Assembly: GCA_009838735.1 (NCBI GenBank)
Contig: VXQZ01000049.1
Coordinates: 1 to 64,000 of the forward strand
Length of the DNA: 64,000 bases
Source of the DNA: Chloroflexota bacterium
GTDB taxonomy: Bacteria > Chloroflexota > Dehalococcoidia > Bin125
Direction of reading: 5' to 3'
The notes under the pieces were generated by a model, which was not told the origin of the DNA, did not search any database, and was given only the letters and a program-made list of their open reading frames with translations. Position numbers and translations under genes: made by a program. The number at the start of each line of letters is the position of its first letter. Within the stretch, counting starts at the first letter, position 1. Below are positions 57,175 through 64,000 of the stretch, piece by piece.

Positions 57175-57558
57175 ATGTCCGACGCCGAAGCCGTTGTCAA
57201 TGCCTTTATGGCCGAGTTCGACGCTGAGCACCCCGATCCGGACAAACTCGCCGCGTACTTCACCGACGATGCGATCTACAACAACATGCCGGTGGATATG
57301 CCGGCGGCGGAAGGCATTGAGGCGATCTCGGCGGCGCTGCAGGGGATCTCGCAGATGACCTCTCGCGGCTGGGAGGTGATCCACTCGGCCTCGGTGGGAG
57401 ACATCGTGCTCAATGAGCGGGTCGACCGATTCGAGATCGGCGGCGCGAGCGTCGACGTTGAGGTCTGCGGCGTGTTTGAGCTGCGCGACGGCAAGATTCA
57501 CCGCTGGCGCGACTACTTCGACATGGCCTCGTTCCAGAAGCAGATGCCCGGCGGCTAA
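57175..57558 (+). CDS. limonene-1,2-epoxide hydrolase-like protein
   Basis: 127 residues of the cystatin-like LEH fold. LEH opens epoxides with a water activated by an Asp-Arg-Asp triad. Here Tyr35 and Asn37 (in IYNNMP) match LEH Tyr53 and Asn55; Arg82 and Asp84 in NERVDRF match Arg99 and Asp101; and the WRDYFD segment at 111-116 carries the last Asp. LEH-like proteins occur in terpenoid and sterol degradation. The next genes on the opposite strand are HSL-type esterases. The gene is divergent from DUF899. Substrate unknown; a cyclic epoxide is the natural guess. Confidence 0.85.
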   Translation: MSDAEAVVNAFMAEFDAEHPDPDKLAAYFTDDAIYNNMPVDMPAAEGIEAISAALQGISQMTSRGWEVIHSASVGDIVLNERVDRFEIGGASVDVEVCGVFELRDGKIHRWRDYFDMASFQKQMPGG

Positions 57559-57645
57559 GGGATTCAAGACCTCACCCTCTGGGCGAGGTGCCGCGAAGCG
57601 GCAGAGGGGGCAGCCGACGCCCAACGGAGATTGCCAGCGCGAGCA

Positions 57646-57688
57646 GCCCCCTCAGTCCCTTCGGGACAGCTCCCCCAGAGGGGGAGCT
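57646..57688. repeat. intergenic palindromic element (CCCCTCAGTCCCTTCGGGACAGCTCCCCC type)
   Basis: Hairpin GTCCCTTCGGGAC plus GCTCCCCCAGAGGGGGAGC. Same class as 63356-63398 (GTCACTCCGTGAC). A related hairpin, GCCGCGAAGCGGC, lies nearby at about 57590. Confidence 0.75.
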
Positions 57689-57693
57689 CTTTG

Positions 57694-58626
57694 CTAGTCC
57701 CGGCCGAAGGCGGTGCGGAGTTCCGCGGCGATCTGGTCGAGGGCCTGGTTGCCTTCAGGGACGGCCGCGAAGGCGCTGACGAAGCCGTGGATCACGCCGT
57801 CGTAGCGGGTGCAGCTTGACTGGTTGCCGGCCGCGCTGAGGGCGGCGGCGTAGGCCTCGCCTTCGTCTCGGAGCGAATCGTATTCGGCCGTGATGGTCAG
57901 GGCCCTCGGCAAGTTTGAGAGATCCTCGGCCTGGATCGGCGATGCGTAGGGCTGCGCGCCTTCGGAATCGTCGTTCAGGTAGAGGTCCCAGAACCAGCGC
58001 ATGCCGGCTTCGGAGAGTCCGTACTCGCCGCCGCCATTGACCTTGTACGACTCGGTCTCGAAGTTGAAGTCGGTGACCGGATAGATCAGGATTTGCGCGG
58101 CGATCTGCGGACCGCCGCGATCGCGCGCCATCTGTGAGACGACCGCGGCCAGGTTGCCGCCGGCCGAGTCGCCGGCGACGGCGATCTGGTCGCTGGGACC
58201 TCCCTGCTGGGCGTACATCCCGGTGATCCACTCCAGCGCGGCATAGCAGTCGTCGGCAGCGGCGGGGTATGTTGCCTCGGGCGCGAGCCGGTAGTCGACC
58301 GAGAGCACGCTGGTCGGCACCCGATTGGCGAGGGCGCGGCAGACTGCGTCGTGCGAGTCGAGGTCGCCGATCACCCAGCCGCCGCCGTGGAAGTAGACGA
58401 CGGTGGGCAGGTCGCGAGGATCGTCGGTGGGCAGATAGCCACGAGCAGGGATATCGCCTGCCGGTCCGGGGATCACCATGTCGTGGACCTGGGCGACAGG
58501 TTCGGGCTCGCCCTGTGGGCGCAGGGCAGCCATGGCTTCGCGGGCATCCTGGGGAGACATTTCGTTGAACGGCGTTGCGCCGGCTCGCAGATCGAGGATG
58601 GCCTGGGTTTCAGCGGTGACGGGCAT
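57694..58626 (-). CDS. HSL-family alpha/beta hydrolase (esterase/lipase)
   Basis: 310 residues from ATG 58626, with AAAGGAC upstream. HGGGW at 80-84 is the HSL oxyanion motif, and GDSAGG with Ser154 is the nucleophile elbow. The DPLRDEGEAYA-type acid site reads DSLRDEGEAYA and the histidine lies in GVIHGF near the C-terminus. Paralogue of the next gene upstream (58783) and of the partial gene at 63420. The family hydrolyses short acyl esters or lactones. Two palindromic repeats flank it. The C-terminal EVE-type segment reads ALDQIAAELRTAFGRD. Confidence 0.92.
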   Translation of the reverse strand: MPVTAETQAILDLRAGATPFNEMSPQDAREAMAALRPQGEPEPVAQVHDMVIPGPAGDIPARGYLPTDDPRDLPTVVYFHGGGWVIGDLDSHDAVCRALANRVPTSVLSVDYRLAPEATYPAAADDCYAALEWITGMYAQQGGPSDQIAVAGDSAGGNLAAVVSQMARDRGGPQIAAQILIYPVTDFNFETESYKVNGGGEYGLSEAGMRWFWDLYLNDDSEGAQPYASPIQAEDLSNLPRALTITAEYDSLRDEGEAYAAALSAAGNQSSCTRYDGVIHGFVSAFAAVPEGNQALDQIAAELRTAFGRD

Positions 58627-58669
58627 GTGGATGTCCTTTCGGCCACGCTTAGTCGGCTCCCCTGAAGCT

Positions 58670-58763
58670 CCCTCTCCCTCTGGGAGAGGGCTGGGGTGAG
58701 GGTCCGAGATCTCTGCGTGGAGACTGGCCCTCACCCTAGCCCTCTCCCTCAGGGAGAGGGGAC
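58670..58763. repeat. two intergenic palindromic elements
   Basis: CCCTCTCCCTCTGGGAGAGGG with GGGGTGAGGG (58670-58702), and CCCTCACCCTAGCCCTCTCCCTCAGGGAGAGGGG (58728-58763). They lie in inverted order between the two esterase genes. Confidence 0.85.
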
Positions 58764-58782
58764 AGGAGAGGGGAACTCCTGG

Positions 58783-59709
58783 CTAGATCCGTTCGTTGAT
58801 GAAGGCGGCTGCTTCCTTGAGGCATTCGATGCCGGTGGGGATGACGGCGAACATCATGAACGGGTCGTGGACGACCCCGTCGTAGCGATGCACGGTGACG
58901 TCGCCGCCGGCTGCCTCGATTGCGGCGCCGTAGGCTTCGCCCTCATCGCGCAGGGGATCAAACTCGGCGGTCTGGATTAGGGCCGGGGCCAGACCTGAGA
59001 GATCGGCGGCCTTGATCGGCGAGGCGTAGGCTTCCTGACCTGCTTCGGCGTTTGGCAGGTAGTGATCCCAGAACCAGACCATCGAGTCACGCGTGAGCAG
59101 CATGCCTTCTGCGTTTTCGGTGTATGACGGGTAGCTGTAGTTGTGGTCGGTGACGGGCACGTGCAGGACCTGCGCGGCGATAGCGGGGCCGCCCCTGTCG
59201 CGGGCCATCTGCGAGACAACGGCGGAGAGGTTGCCGCCGGCGGAGTCGCCGCAGACCGCCATGCGGGATCCGTCGGCGCCGATCTGGCCGCCGTTCTCCG
59301 CGACCCAGGCCGCGGCTGCGTAGCAGTCATCGGCCGCGGCCGGGTACTTGTCCTCGGGCGCGAGTCGGTAGTGAACCGAGACGACGACCGCGTCGCCCAG
59401 CTCGGCCAGCAGCTGCTTGCAGGTGCCATCGTGCGATTCGATGTCGCCGAGCACCCATCCGCCGCCATGGAAGTACATCACGACGGGCAGGTTGTCGCCT
59501 TCAGAGGCGTACACGCGTATCGGAATGTCGCCGGCCGGGCCGGGAACAGTGCGGTCTTCGACGCGCGCCGGCTCGGGCGCGCCGGCCTGCATGGCGGCAA
59601 ATCCGGCGATCGCGACTCGCGCTTCCTCGGGCGTCTGTTCGGAGATATCCGGCCCGCCGGCCTCTTCCAGCATGGCGAGCAGTCCCTGGGTCTCTGGGGT
59701 TGGGGGCAT
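58783..59709 (-). CDS. HSL-family alpha/beta hydrolase (esterase/lipase)
   Basis: 308 residues. HGGGW at 81-85; catalytic Ser156 in GDSAGG; DPLRDEGEAYG with the acid, and GVVHDPFMMF with the histidine at the C-terminal end. AAAGGTG lies before the ATG at 59709. It shares the layout of the gene at 57694 with different detail (LAEELGDAVVVSVHYRLAPEDKYPAAADDCYAA versus DYRLAPEATYPAAADDCYAA). Both likely cleave ester or lactone intermediates. Confidence 0.92.
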   Translation of the reverse strand: MPPTPETQGLLAMLEEAGGPDISEQTPEEARVAIAGFAAMQAGAPEPARVEDRTVPGPAGDIPIRVYASEGDNLPVVMYFHGGGWVLGDIESHDGTCKQLLAELGDAVVVSVHYRLAPEDKYPAAADDCYAAAAWVAENGGQIGADGSRMAVCGDSAGGNLSAVVSQMARDRGGPAIAAQVLHVPVTDHNYSYPSYTENAEGMLLTRDSMVWFWDHYLPNAEAGQEAYASPIKAADLSGLAPALIQTAEFDPLRDEGEAYGAAIEAAGGDVTVHRYDGVVHDPFMMFAVIPTGIECLKEAAAFINERI

Positions 59710-60317
59710 GTGTCACACCTTTCAACGTGTGCAGATGTCAGGTTCGGTTCCCACAGGATACGCGCTGATGCCGGCCGAACATCTGGCTGATTCTCGGTTT
59801 CAGGTTTTCGGTGAACTTTTGTTCTGGGCGGAAAACGACCGAGGAAGGACCACGATGTCCCGCAAAACACTGGAGATCGTGAACTCAGGGGTTTCAGCAT
59901 CTTTCAGGTTTTTTCAGGCCTCTTCATGGGTCGCCACTGGTTCGGAGGTTCAGAAGAGTCGACTGCCGGACCAAGTACCGGGTTGAACTGGAATCGGACA
60001 TTGGCGGTCCCTCAAACGCTCTGCTGTCGGATAATCATATACGAACATGAGTGCGTTTCCAAAGCCAACCGCTGCGTGGCGGATGACGGATCCAGATGCG
60101 CACGAAGTGAGCGGCAAGTGAGCGGCAAGCGGAGTGCCTCGGTGGGCTCCCTCCGGCCTGCGTTGGACCGGTGACTTCCGTAAAGGCTTGGATCTCCCGG
60201 TTAAGCGCACGAAACCTCGACTGTTTTCTGTCACCTCAGCACAGACTTGTCACATACATTGCCGCCTAATGCCGATCTTGACGTGACTCATCCGTGAGTG
60301 GAAGCGGGGCCAGCTCG
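59710..60317. other. intergenic region before the anchored surface protein
   Basis: 608 bp with lower gene density. The only candidate gene is a 43-codon frame at 59855-59986. It contains direct repeats GTGAGCGGCAA near 60105-60130 and an AT-rich stretch at 60030-60060 (ATAATCATATACG), a possible promoter. Confidence 0.6.
59855..59986 (+). CDS. hypothetical 43-residue protein
   Basis: Short frame with ATG and a good ribosome site (GGAAGGA, 6 nt before). The product (MSRKTLEIVNSG start) has no recognisable domain. May be a real small gene or chance. Confidence 0.25.
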   Translation: MSRKTLEIVNSGVSASFRFFQASSWVATGSEVQKSRLPDQVPG

Positions 60318-61700
60318 ATGTTTGCATACACGACTCCCTGTGCCGGGGCTGCCAGAGGAAGGCCCGGCGGCACGGTCAGCAACGGCTGGCCGATGGGCGT
60401 TCTCGGCCTGATTGTGCTGGTGGGTCTGATTGGCCTGGGGGCGCTGCTGCTGGGCGGGGCCACTGCCGGCGCGCAGACCTCCACCACACTGGCCAGCAAC
60501 TTCGGCAAGGCCGACGGGAAGACATTCGGCTTTGGACACGAGTACGGTCAGTCGTTCACGACCAGATCCCACGCAGCGGGATACAAACTGACTGCGCTGA
60601 AGCTCGATGTCAACGTGGGTAAGCCCAACGGGAATCAACCGAACTACAGAATCGAACTGTGGTCGATGAAGAACTCGTTTCCGGGTAGTCAACTGAAGAT
60701 CCTGACCAATCCTTCTGAGATCACCTCCGGCGAGAACACCTGGACATTCCCGGACGGTGGCTACGACGTCAAGGCCGATACGACGTATGTCGTGCTCTGG
60801 GATGTCCAGGATCCGGTGGGGAGTATCAACGCCGCCTTTGCGACGACTGCCAAGAACGGTGAGGACTCGGGCAGCTGGGCAATCGGCGATACCGCTTTCA
60901 AGAAGGGGAAGAGCGACCCCATCTCCAGTTGGAGCACGGACACCGACGCACTGCAGATCCAGATTCTGGGTTACGCCAAAACTACGCCGACCGTTGCTCC
61001 TGCCCAGGCGCCTCCACCGCCGCCGGATCCGCCGAACCTGGCGCGCGGAGGCATCCAACCGCCCTCCTCAGGCAGCGCACCTGCTGCCGCCGCGAGCGAC
61101 CGGGTCGGGCTGTTAGGAGCGCTGAACAGCCGGTCGGAACTCGGTGGCAGGCGTGGAATCCATCGAGTGCCGGTGGAGATCAGGGAAATCAGATCGAACC
61201 AGCCGTCGGGCGCGTCCGGATCGCTCGATCTGACGGCCATCTCGGCCTCGGTGTCGGAGGAGCTACGCCGCTATTCGAGAGGCTTCTATGTGACCGTGAT
61301 GGTTGAGCGAGTCGGGGGGCATCGGCATCTGTTCCGTTCCGGCGCGGTGCTGGACGGAGATGGACGGAGCCACGAGTTAGCTCAACGTGCGCCGCTGCTC
61401 AAGGTGCGGATCTGGCACGTTTACTACCACAGCGGCCGGGGGATGAACACGATTGAGTTGCTTGGCGAGGTCTTCGGCGGACGAGCTGGAGACCGGCTGG
61501 CCCGGCCGGCCGAGGTTTGTTTGCCTGCCCCCGCATCGGACGTGGAGCGGGCGCAGATTGCTGTGCGCGGCCGGCTCGACCGACACTGGACGATTCTGGA
61601 CTCCTACCTGACGTTCGATGGCCGGATCTGCGCTGAGACTGTGCGGGTGTCCTGGTTCACGATCGTGCTCGAACCGGAGTCGGAGGAAGCGGCCGCGTAG
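60318..61700 (+). CDS. anchored surface protein with choice-of-anchor R-like domain
   Basis: 460 residues from ATG 60318 (GTG 60294 also possible), with GGGG 9 nt upstream. Residues 27-48 are an N-terminal TM/signal. Residues 54-215 form a domain beginning TTLASNFGKADGKTFGFGHEYGQSFTT and containing GYKLTALKLDVNVG and TWTFPDGGYDVKADTTYVVLWD, matching the extracellular choice-of-anchor R pattern. A Pro-rich linker (APPPPPDPPNLARGG) follows. Residues 270-460 are a second part of unknown family (RRYSRGFYVTVMVER, LLKVRIWHVYYHSGRGMN, ERAQIAVRGRLDRHWTILDSYLTFDG). Ends 3 bp before the stop of the convergent family 3 glycosidase. Confidence 0.7.
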   Translation: MFAYTTPCAGAARGRPGGTVSNGWPMGVLGLIVLVGLIGLGALLLGGATAGAQTSTTLASNFGKADGKTFGFGHEYGQSFTTRSHAAGYKLTALKLDVNVGKPNGNQPNYRIELWSMKNSFPGSQLKILTNPSEITSGENTWTFPDGGYDVKADTTYVVLWDVQDPVGSINAAFATTAKNGEDSGSWAIGDTAFKKGKSDPISSWSTDTDALQIQILGYAKTTPTVAPAQAPPPPPDPPNLARGGIQPPSSGSAPAAAASDRVGLLGALNSRSELGGRRGIHRVPVEIREIRSNQPSGASGSLDLTAISASVSEELRRYSRGFYVTVMVERVGGHRHLFRSGAVLDGDGRSHELAQRAPLLKVRIWHVYYHSGRGMNTIELLGEVFGGRAGDRLARPAEVCLPAPASDVERAQIAVRGRLDRHWTILDSYLTFDGRICAETVRVSWFTIVLEPESEEAAA

Positions 61701-61703
61701 CGT

Positions 61704-62846
61704 CTAGTCGATCAGGCCGTATCTGCGCTTGAGGGCGAGGATTCGTTCGACCGATCCTTCGATTCGCTGGCGCGTGATCTCGCCACGCTCGACGGCGGCG
61801 ATGATTGCGGCCTTGACACGGCGGACGTGGTCGATGTCGTAGGTGTTCTGATTGGCGATCAGGATCACATCGACGCCCGCCTTGATCGCCTCGATCGCCG
61901 CGGTCTCCAGGCTGTACTGCTCAAGGATCGCGCCCATCTGCATGTCGTCGGAGAGGACCACGCCGTTGAAGCCCAACTCGCTGCGCAGCAGGTCGGTGAC
62001 GATGGGACGTGAGAGGGTCGCCGGTCGGGCTGAGGGATCGAGATTGCGGTTGACGACGTGCGCTGTCATGACGACGTCGTCGTAGCCGTCGTCGATCAAC
62101 GTTCGGTAGGGGGCGAGTTCGGCTTCCCGGATGAACGAGTCCGTCACGTCGGTGACGCCGAGATGTGTGTCGCCCACGGCGCTGCCGTGTCCGGGGAAGT
62201 GCTTGAGCGTCGAGACGACGCCCTCGTCGCGGTGGGCGCGGGCGAATGCGGCGGCGTGGTCGGCGACGGCATCGGGATCGTCGCTGAAGGAGCGCTCCCA
62301 GTAGCCGATGGCCGGACTCTCGGGGAAGACGTTGACGTCGACGACGGGCGCGAGGTTCCAGTTGATCCCGAGGTAGCTCAGTTGTCGGGCCGAGGCGGCG
62401 GCCAACGACTCGGTCTCGGCCGAAGTTCCCGCGCCGAGGGTGAGATGGCTGGGCAGCTGGACCTCGAACCCGTAGTCCTCCTTGAGCCGGTTGACGAAGC
62501 CGCCTTCGGCGTCGATGGCGATCAGCAGCGGGCGCTCCGACGCTTCCTGCAGGTCAGCGGTCAACGCCTTCAGTTGCTCGGGCGAGACGATGTTACGCAC
62601 CTGCTCACCGCCGCTGGGGCCGTCGTAGTCGAAGAGGATGACTCCTCCCGGGGAGATCTCGTCCAGCAGCGCTGTTGTCTCATCGTCGAGGGTCTCTCCG
62701 CGGAAGCCGATCAGGAGCATCTGGCCGACGGCATCTTCGAGGGAGAGCGGATCGGCGTCATCGGATGCACAGGCGGTGAGAGACGCAGCGATCGCCGCCA
62801 AGCCGACGAGCGTAAGAAGTAATCGCCTCACTGCGCGTCGAGCCAC
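61704..62846 (-). CDS. glycoside hydrolase family 3 lipoprotein (NagZ-like)
   Basis: Hydrolyses beta-N-acetylglucosaminides, for example in peptidoglycan turnover. 380 residues with a lipoprotein signal (lipobox LTAC, Cys26). Catalytic domain: AVGQMLLIGFRG near the start, IAIDAEGGFVNRL at 109-121, NWNLAPVVDVN, KHFPGHG at 215-221 (family signature), VMTAHVV, and nucleophile Asp300 in GVVLSDDMQMGAI. Ends AVERGEITRQRIEGSVERILALKRRYGL. The single-domain length of about 350-380 fits NagZ-type enzymes. It overlaps the upstream DinB gene by 19 bp. Confidence 0.93.
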   Translation of the reverse strand: MARRAVRRLLLTLVGLAAIAASLTACASDDADPLSLEDAVGQMLLIGFRGETLDDETTALLDEISPGGVILFDYDGPSGGEQVRNIVSPEQLKALTADLQEASERPLLIAIDAEGGFVNRLKEDYGFEVQLPSHLTLGAGTSAETESLAAASARQLSYLGINWNLAPVVDVNVFPESPAIGYWERSFSDDPDAVADHAAAFARAHRDEGVVSTLKHFPGHGSAVGDTHLGVTDVTDSFIREAELAPYRTLIDDGYDDVVMTAHVVNRNLDPSARPATLSRPIVTDLLRSELGFNGVVLSDDMQMGAILEQYSLETAAIEAIKAGVDVILIANQNTYDIDHVRRVKAAIIAAVERGEITRQRIEGSVERILALKRRYGLID

Positions 62847-63298
62847 TGGCGGGTCATTTCGGCGTGCCCGACGTGTTCGGCCGTGTGCGCGAGAGCGCGG
62901 ACGACCAGCTCGTGTCCGCTGAGGTTCTTGTCCATAAACATGTGGTAGTGCGGACCGTCCCAGGCGTCGTCCGAGAGCCCGGCCAAGGCAGATTCAATCG
63001 TCGCTTTCGCACCGGCCAACCGCTCGCTCAGCAGCCGATGGGGATCGTCAACCGAGACCGCACGGGAGTCGAACTCGGACTGTCGGCTGCGGTCAACCTT
63101 CTGGCCGGCGAGGACCTCGACAAAGTTCCACTCGGTCGCTGAGATTGCGTGAGTGGCGAGGATGAACAGGGTCGAGGAATCGTCCCAGGGTGCGGCGTCA
63201 AGCTGCTCTGATGAGAGTCCGCTGGTGGCGGCAAGGATGCGTTCCAACAGTTCGCAAGCCGTATCGAATGCAGGCTGGGCGGGTCCGCTGAGTGACAT
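62828..63298 (-). CDS. DinB-like four-helix-bundle protein
   Basis: 156 residues from ATG 63298; a TTG at 63310 is also in frame but GGAGAGG lies directly before the ATG. Histidines of the metal site are in LATHAISATEWNFVEVLAG and RALAHTAEHVGHAEMTRQWLD. Family includes thiol-S-transferases and inactive helical proteins. It overlaps the glycosidase by 19 bp; its role in the operon is unclear. Confidence 0.78.
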   Translation of the reverse strand: MSLSGPAQPAFDTACELLERILAATSGLSSEQLDAAPWDDSSTLFILATHAISATEWNFVEVLAGQKVDRSRQSEFDSRAVSVDDPHRLLSERLAGAKATIESALAGLSDDAWDGPHYHMFMDKNLSGHELVVRALAHTAEHVGHAEMTRQWLDAQ

Positions 63299-63355
63299 CG
63301 GCCTCTCCAAGTTGGATATCTATACTTCGTGGGTTCGCGGAGGTAGCAGTGTAGG

Positions 63356-63398
63356 CCCCCTCCGTCACTCCGTGACACCTCCCCCAGAGGGGGAGGTC
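63356..63398. repeat. intergenic palindromic element
   Basis: CCCCCTCCGTCACTCCGTGACACCTCCCCCAGAGGGGGAGG: hairpins GTCACTCCGTGAC and CCTCCCCCAGAGGGGGAGG, as in 57646-57688. Confidence 0.75.
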
Positions 63399-63419
63399 TA
63401 GATTCGACAGGAGCAGCAC

Positions 63420-64000
63420 ATGAAGCCGGACCCGCAGACGCAGGCGTTGAACGTGATGATCGAGGAGGCACTGTCGCAGGGCAAGCCGTGGAGCGAGATG
63501 GAACCGCAGGAACTGCGCGACCAACTGGCGCAGGGCGGCCCACTGGGTCCGCCGCCGGTTCGTCTTGACGACATCGCGCAAGAGCGGACGGTGCCGGGTT
63601 CGGCCGGCGAGATTCCGGTGCGCGTGTTCATCCCGCCCGTGGTGCGCGGGGTCTACCTGCACATCCACGGCGGCGGCTGGGTGATCGGCTCGCACGACGG
63701 CGCCGACGAGCGGCTCTGGGAGCGCGCCCAGGCGACCCAACAGGCGGTCGTCTCGGTGGGCTACCGGCTCTCGCCGGAGCACCCGTATCCGGCGCCGAAT
63801 GAGGATTGCGAAGCCGCCGCCGTCTGGCTGGTCGAGAACGGGCAGTCTGAGTTCGGTACCGACGTGTTCACGATCGGCGGAGAATCGGCCGGGGGCCACC
63901 TCTCAGCGACGACGCTGCTGAGGATGCGCGACAACCACGGATACACGGGCTTCCAGGGCGCGGCCCTGACCTACGGCGTCTATGACTTGCGCCACTCGCC
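63420..64000 (+). CDS. HSL-family alpha/beta hydrolase, truncated at the window edge
   Basis: First 193 codons, continuing past the window. ATG 63420 has AGGAG 7 nt upstream. HGGGW at 83-87 and GESAGG with nucleophile Ser156 identify an HSL-type esterase. It is more distant from the pair at 57694 and 58783 (GESAGG instead of GDSAGG) but shares YRLSPEHPYPAPNEDCEAA. The missing C-terminus would carry the acid and histidine. Third HSL-type enzyme in 7 kb. Confidence 0.9.
   Translation, partial: MKPDPQTQALNVMIEEALSQGKPWSEMEPQELRDQLAQGGPLGPPPVRLDDIAQERTVPGSAGEIPVRVFIPPVVRGVYLHIHGGGWVIGSHDGADERLWERAQATQQAVVSVGYRLSPEHPYPAPNEDCEAAAVWLVENGQSEFGTDVFTIGGESAGGHLSATTLLRMRDNHGYTGFQGAALTYGVYDLRHS

Noticed and set aside
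1-64000. tRNA, rRNA or integrase/attachment site in the accessory patches
   Set aside because: No cloverleaf, rRNA segment, recombinase gene or pair of attachment repeats was found by reading the window. The accessory patches look decayed rather than like intact islands.

Overview
The window is 64 kb of GC-rich chromosome, densely packed with genes that mostly have clear Shine-Dalgarno sites. It shows no rRNA, no tRNA, no CRISPR array and no complete mobile element. The gene mix consists of several paralogous CaiB/BaiF CoA-transferases, five luciferase-like (LLM) flavin/F420 oxidoreductases, three SDRs, five alpha/beta hydrolases, a fused 2-oxoacid:ferredoxin oxidoreductase, nickel and copper-zinc superoxide dismutases, and Tat- or membrane-anchored binding proteins. 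This resembles aerobic, heterotrophic marine Chloroflexota (SAR202-like) known for expanded oxidoreductase families. That assignment is an inference; an actinobacterium is the main alternative.

Layout. 0.1-5.2 kb (minus strand): sodN, sodC, a two-gene ABC-2 exporter, and a DUF35/thiolase-like pair. 5.3-9 kb: metallophosphoesterase, an atypical SDR, a DUF169 protein and the first anchored binding protein. 9-23.5 kb: a duplicated region with three intact CoA-transferase genes and one gutted copy, an oligopeptide-type importer (binding protein, DppB, DppC), a remnant of a second dppC, and two large two-unit binding proteins. 23.6-26.3 kb: a DNA glycosylase followed by accessory DNA (an intact HigA antitoxin, a HigA copy with an internal stop, a pentapeptide-repeat membrane protein, and a scrap of a type ISP restriction enzyme). 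26.3-39.2 kb: catabolic genes (ketopantoate-reductase-like, sarcosine-oxidase-like, epoxide hydrolase, four LLM oxidoreductases, an alpha/beta hydrolase) and a secreted animal-type haem peroxidase. 39.3-43 kb: a second accessory patch (antitoxin-like protein with a frameshifted RelE toxin, a protein made of 13-residue repeats, and a tandem membrane pair). 43-48 kb: rhomboid protease, SDR and korAB. 48.4-51.7 kb: two more anchored binding proteins. 51.9-56.3 kb: a five-gene plus-strand catabolic operon. 56.3-64 kb: DUF899, a limonene-epoxide-hydrolase-like enzyme, three HSL-type esterases, an anchored surface protein, a family 3 glycosidase and a DinB-like protein.

The most unusual signal is a module of about 55 residues with a WGERxLP core, found directly after the N-terminal membrane anchor. 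It occurs eight times in six proteins: the Cu/Zn superoxide dismutase and five periplasmic-binding-protein-like proteins. The binding-protein domains share four conserved cysteines. Two of these proteins contain a leftover half-domain, which points to a history of unit duplication followed by loss of one lobe. No matching ABC permease or ATPase lies beside any of them. They may form an anchored extracytoplasmic system of unknown ligand, with possible metal or oxidative-stress links (SOD fusion, His-rich tail). A second recurring signal is a GC-rich palindromic intergenic element present at ten or more sites.
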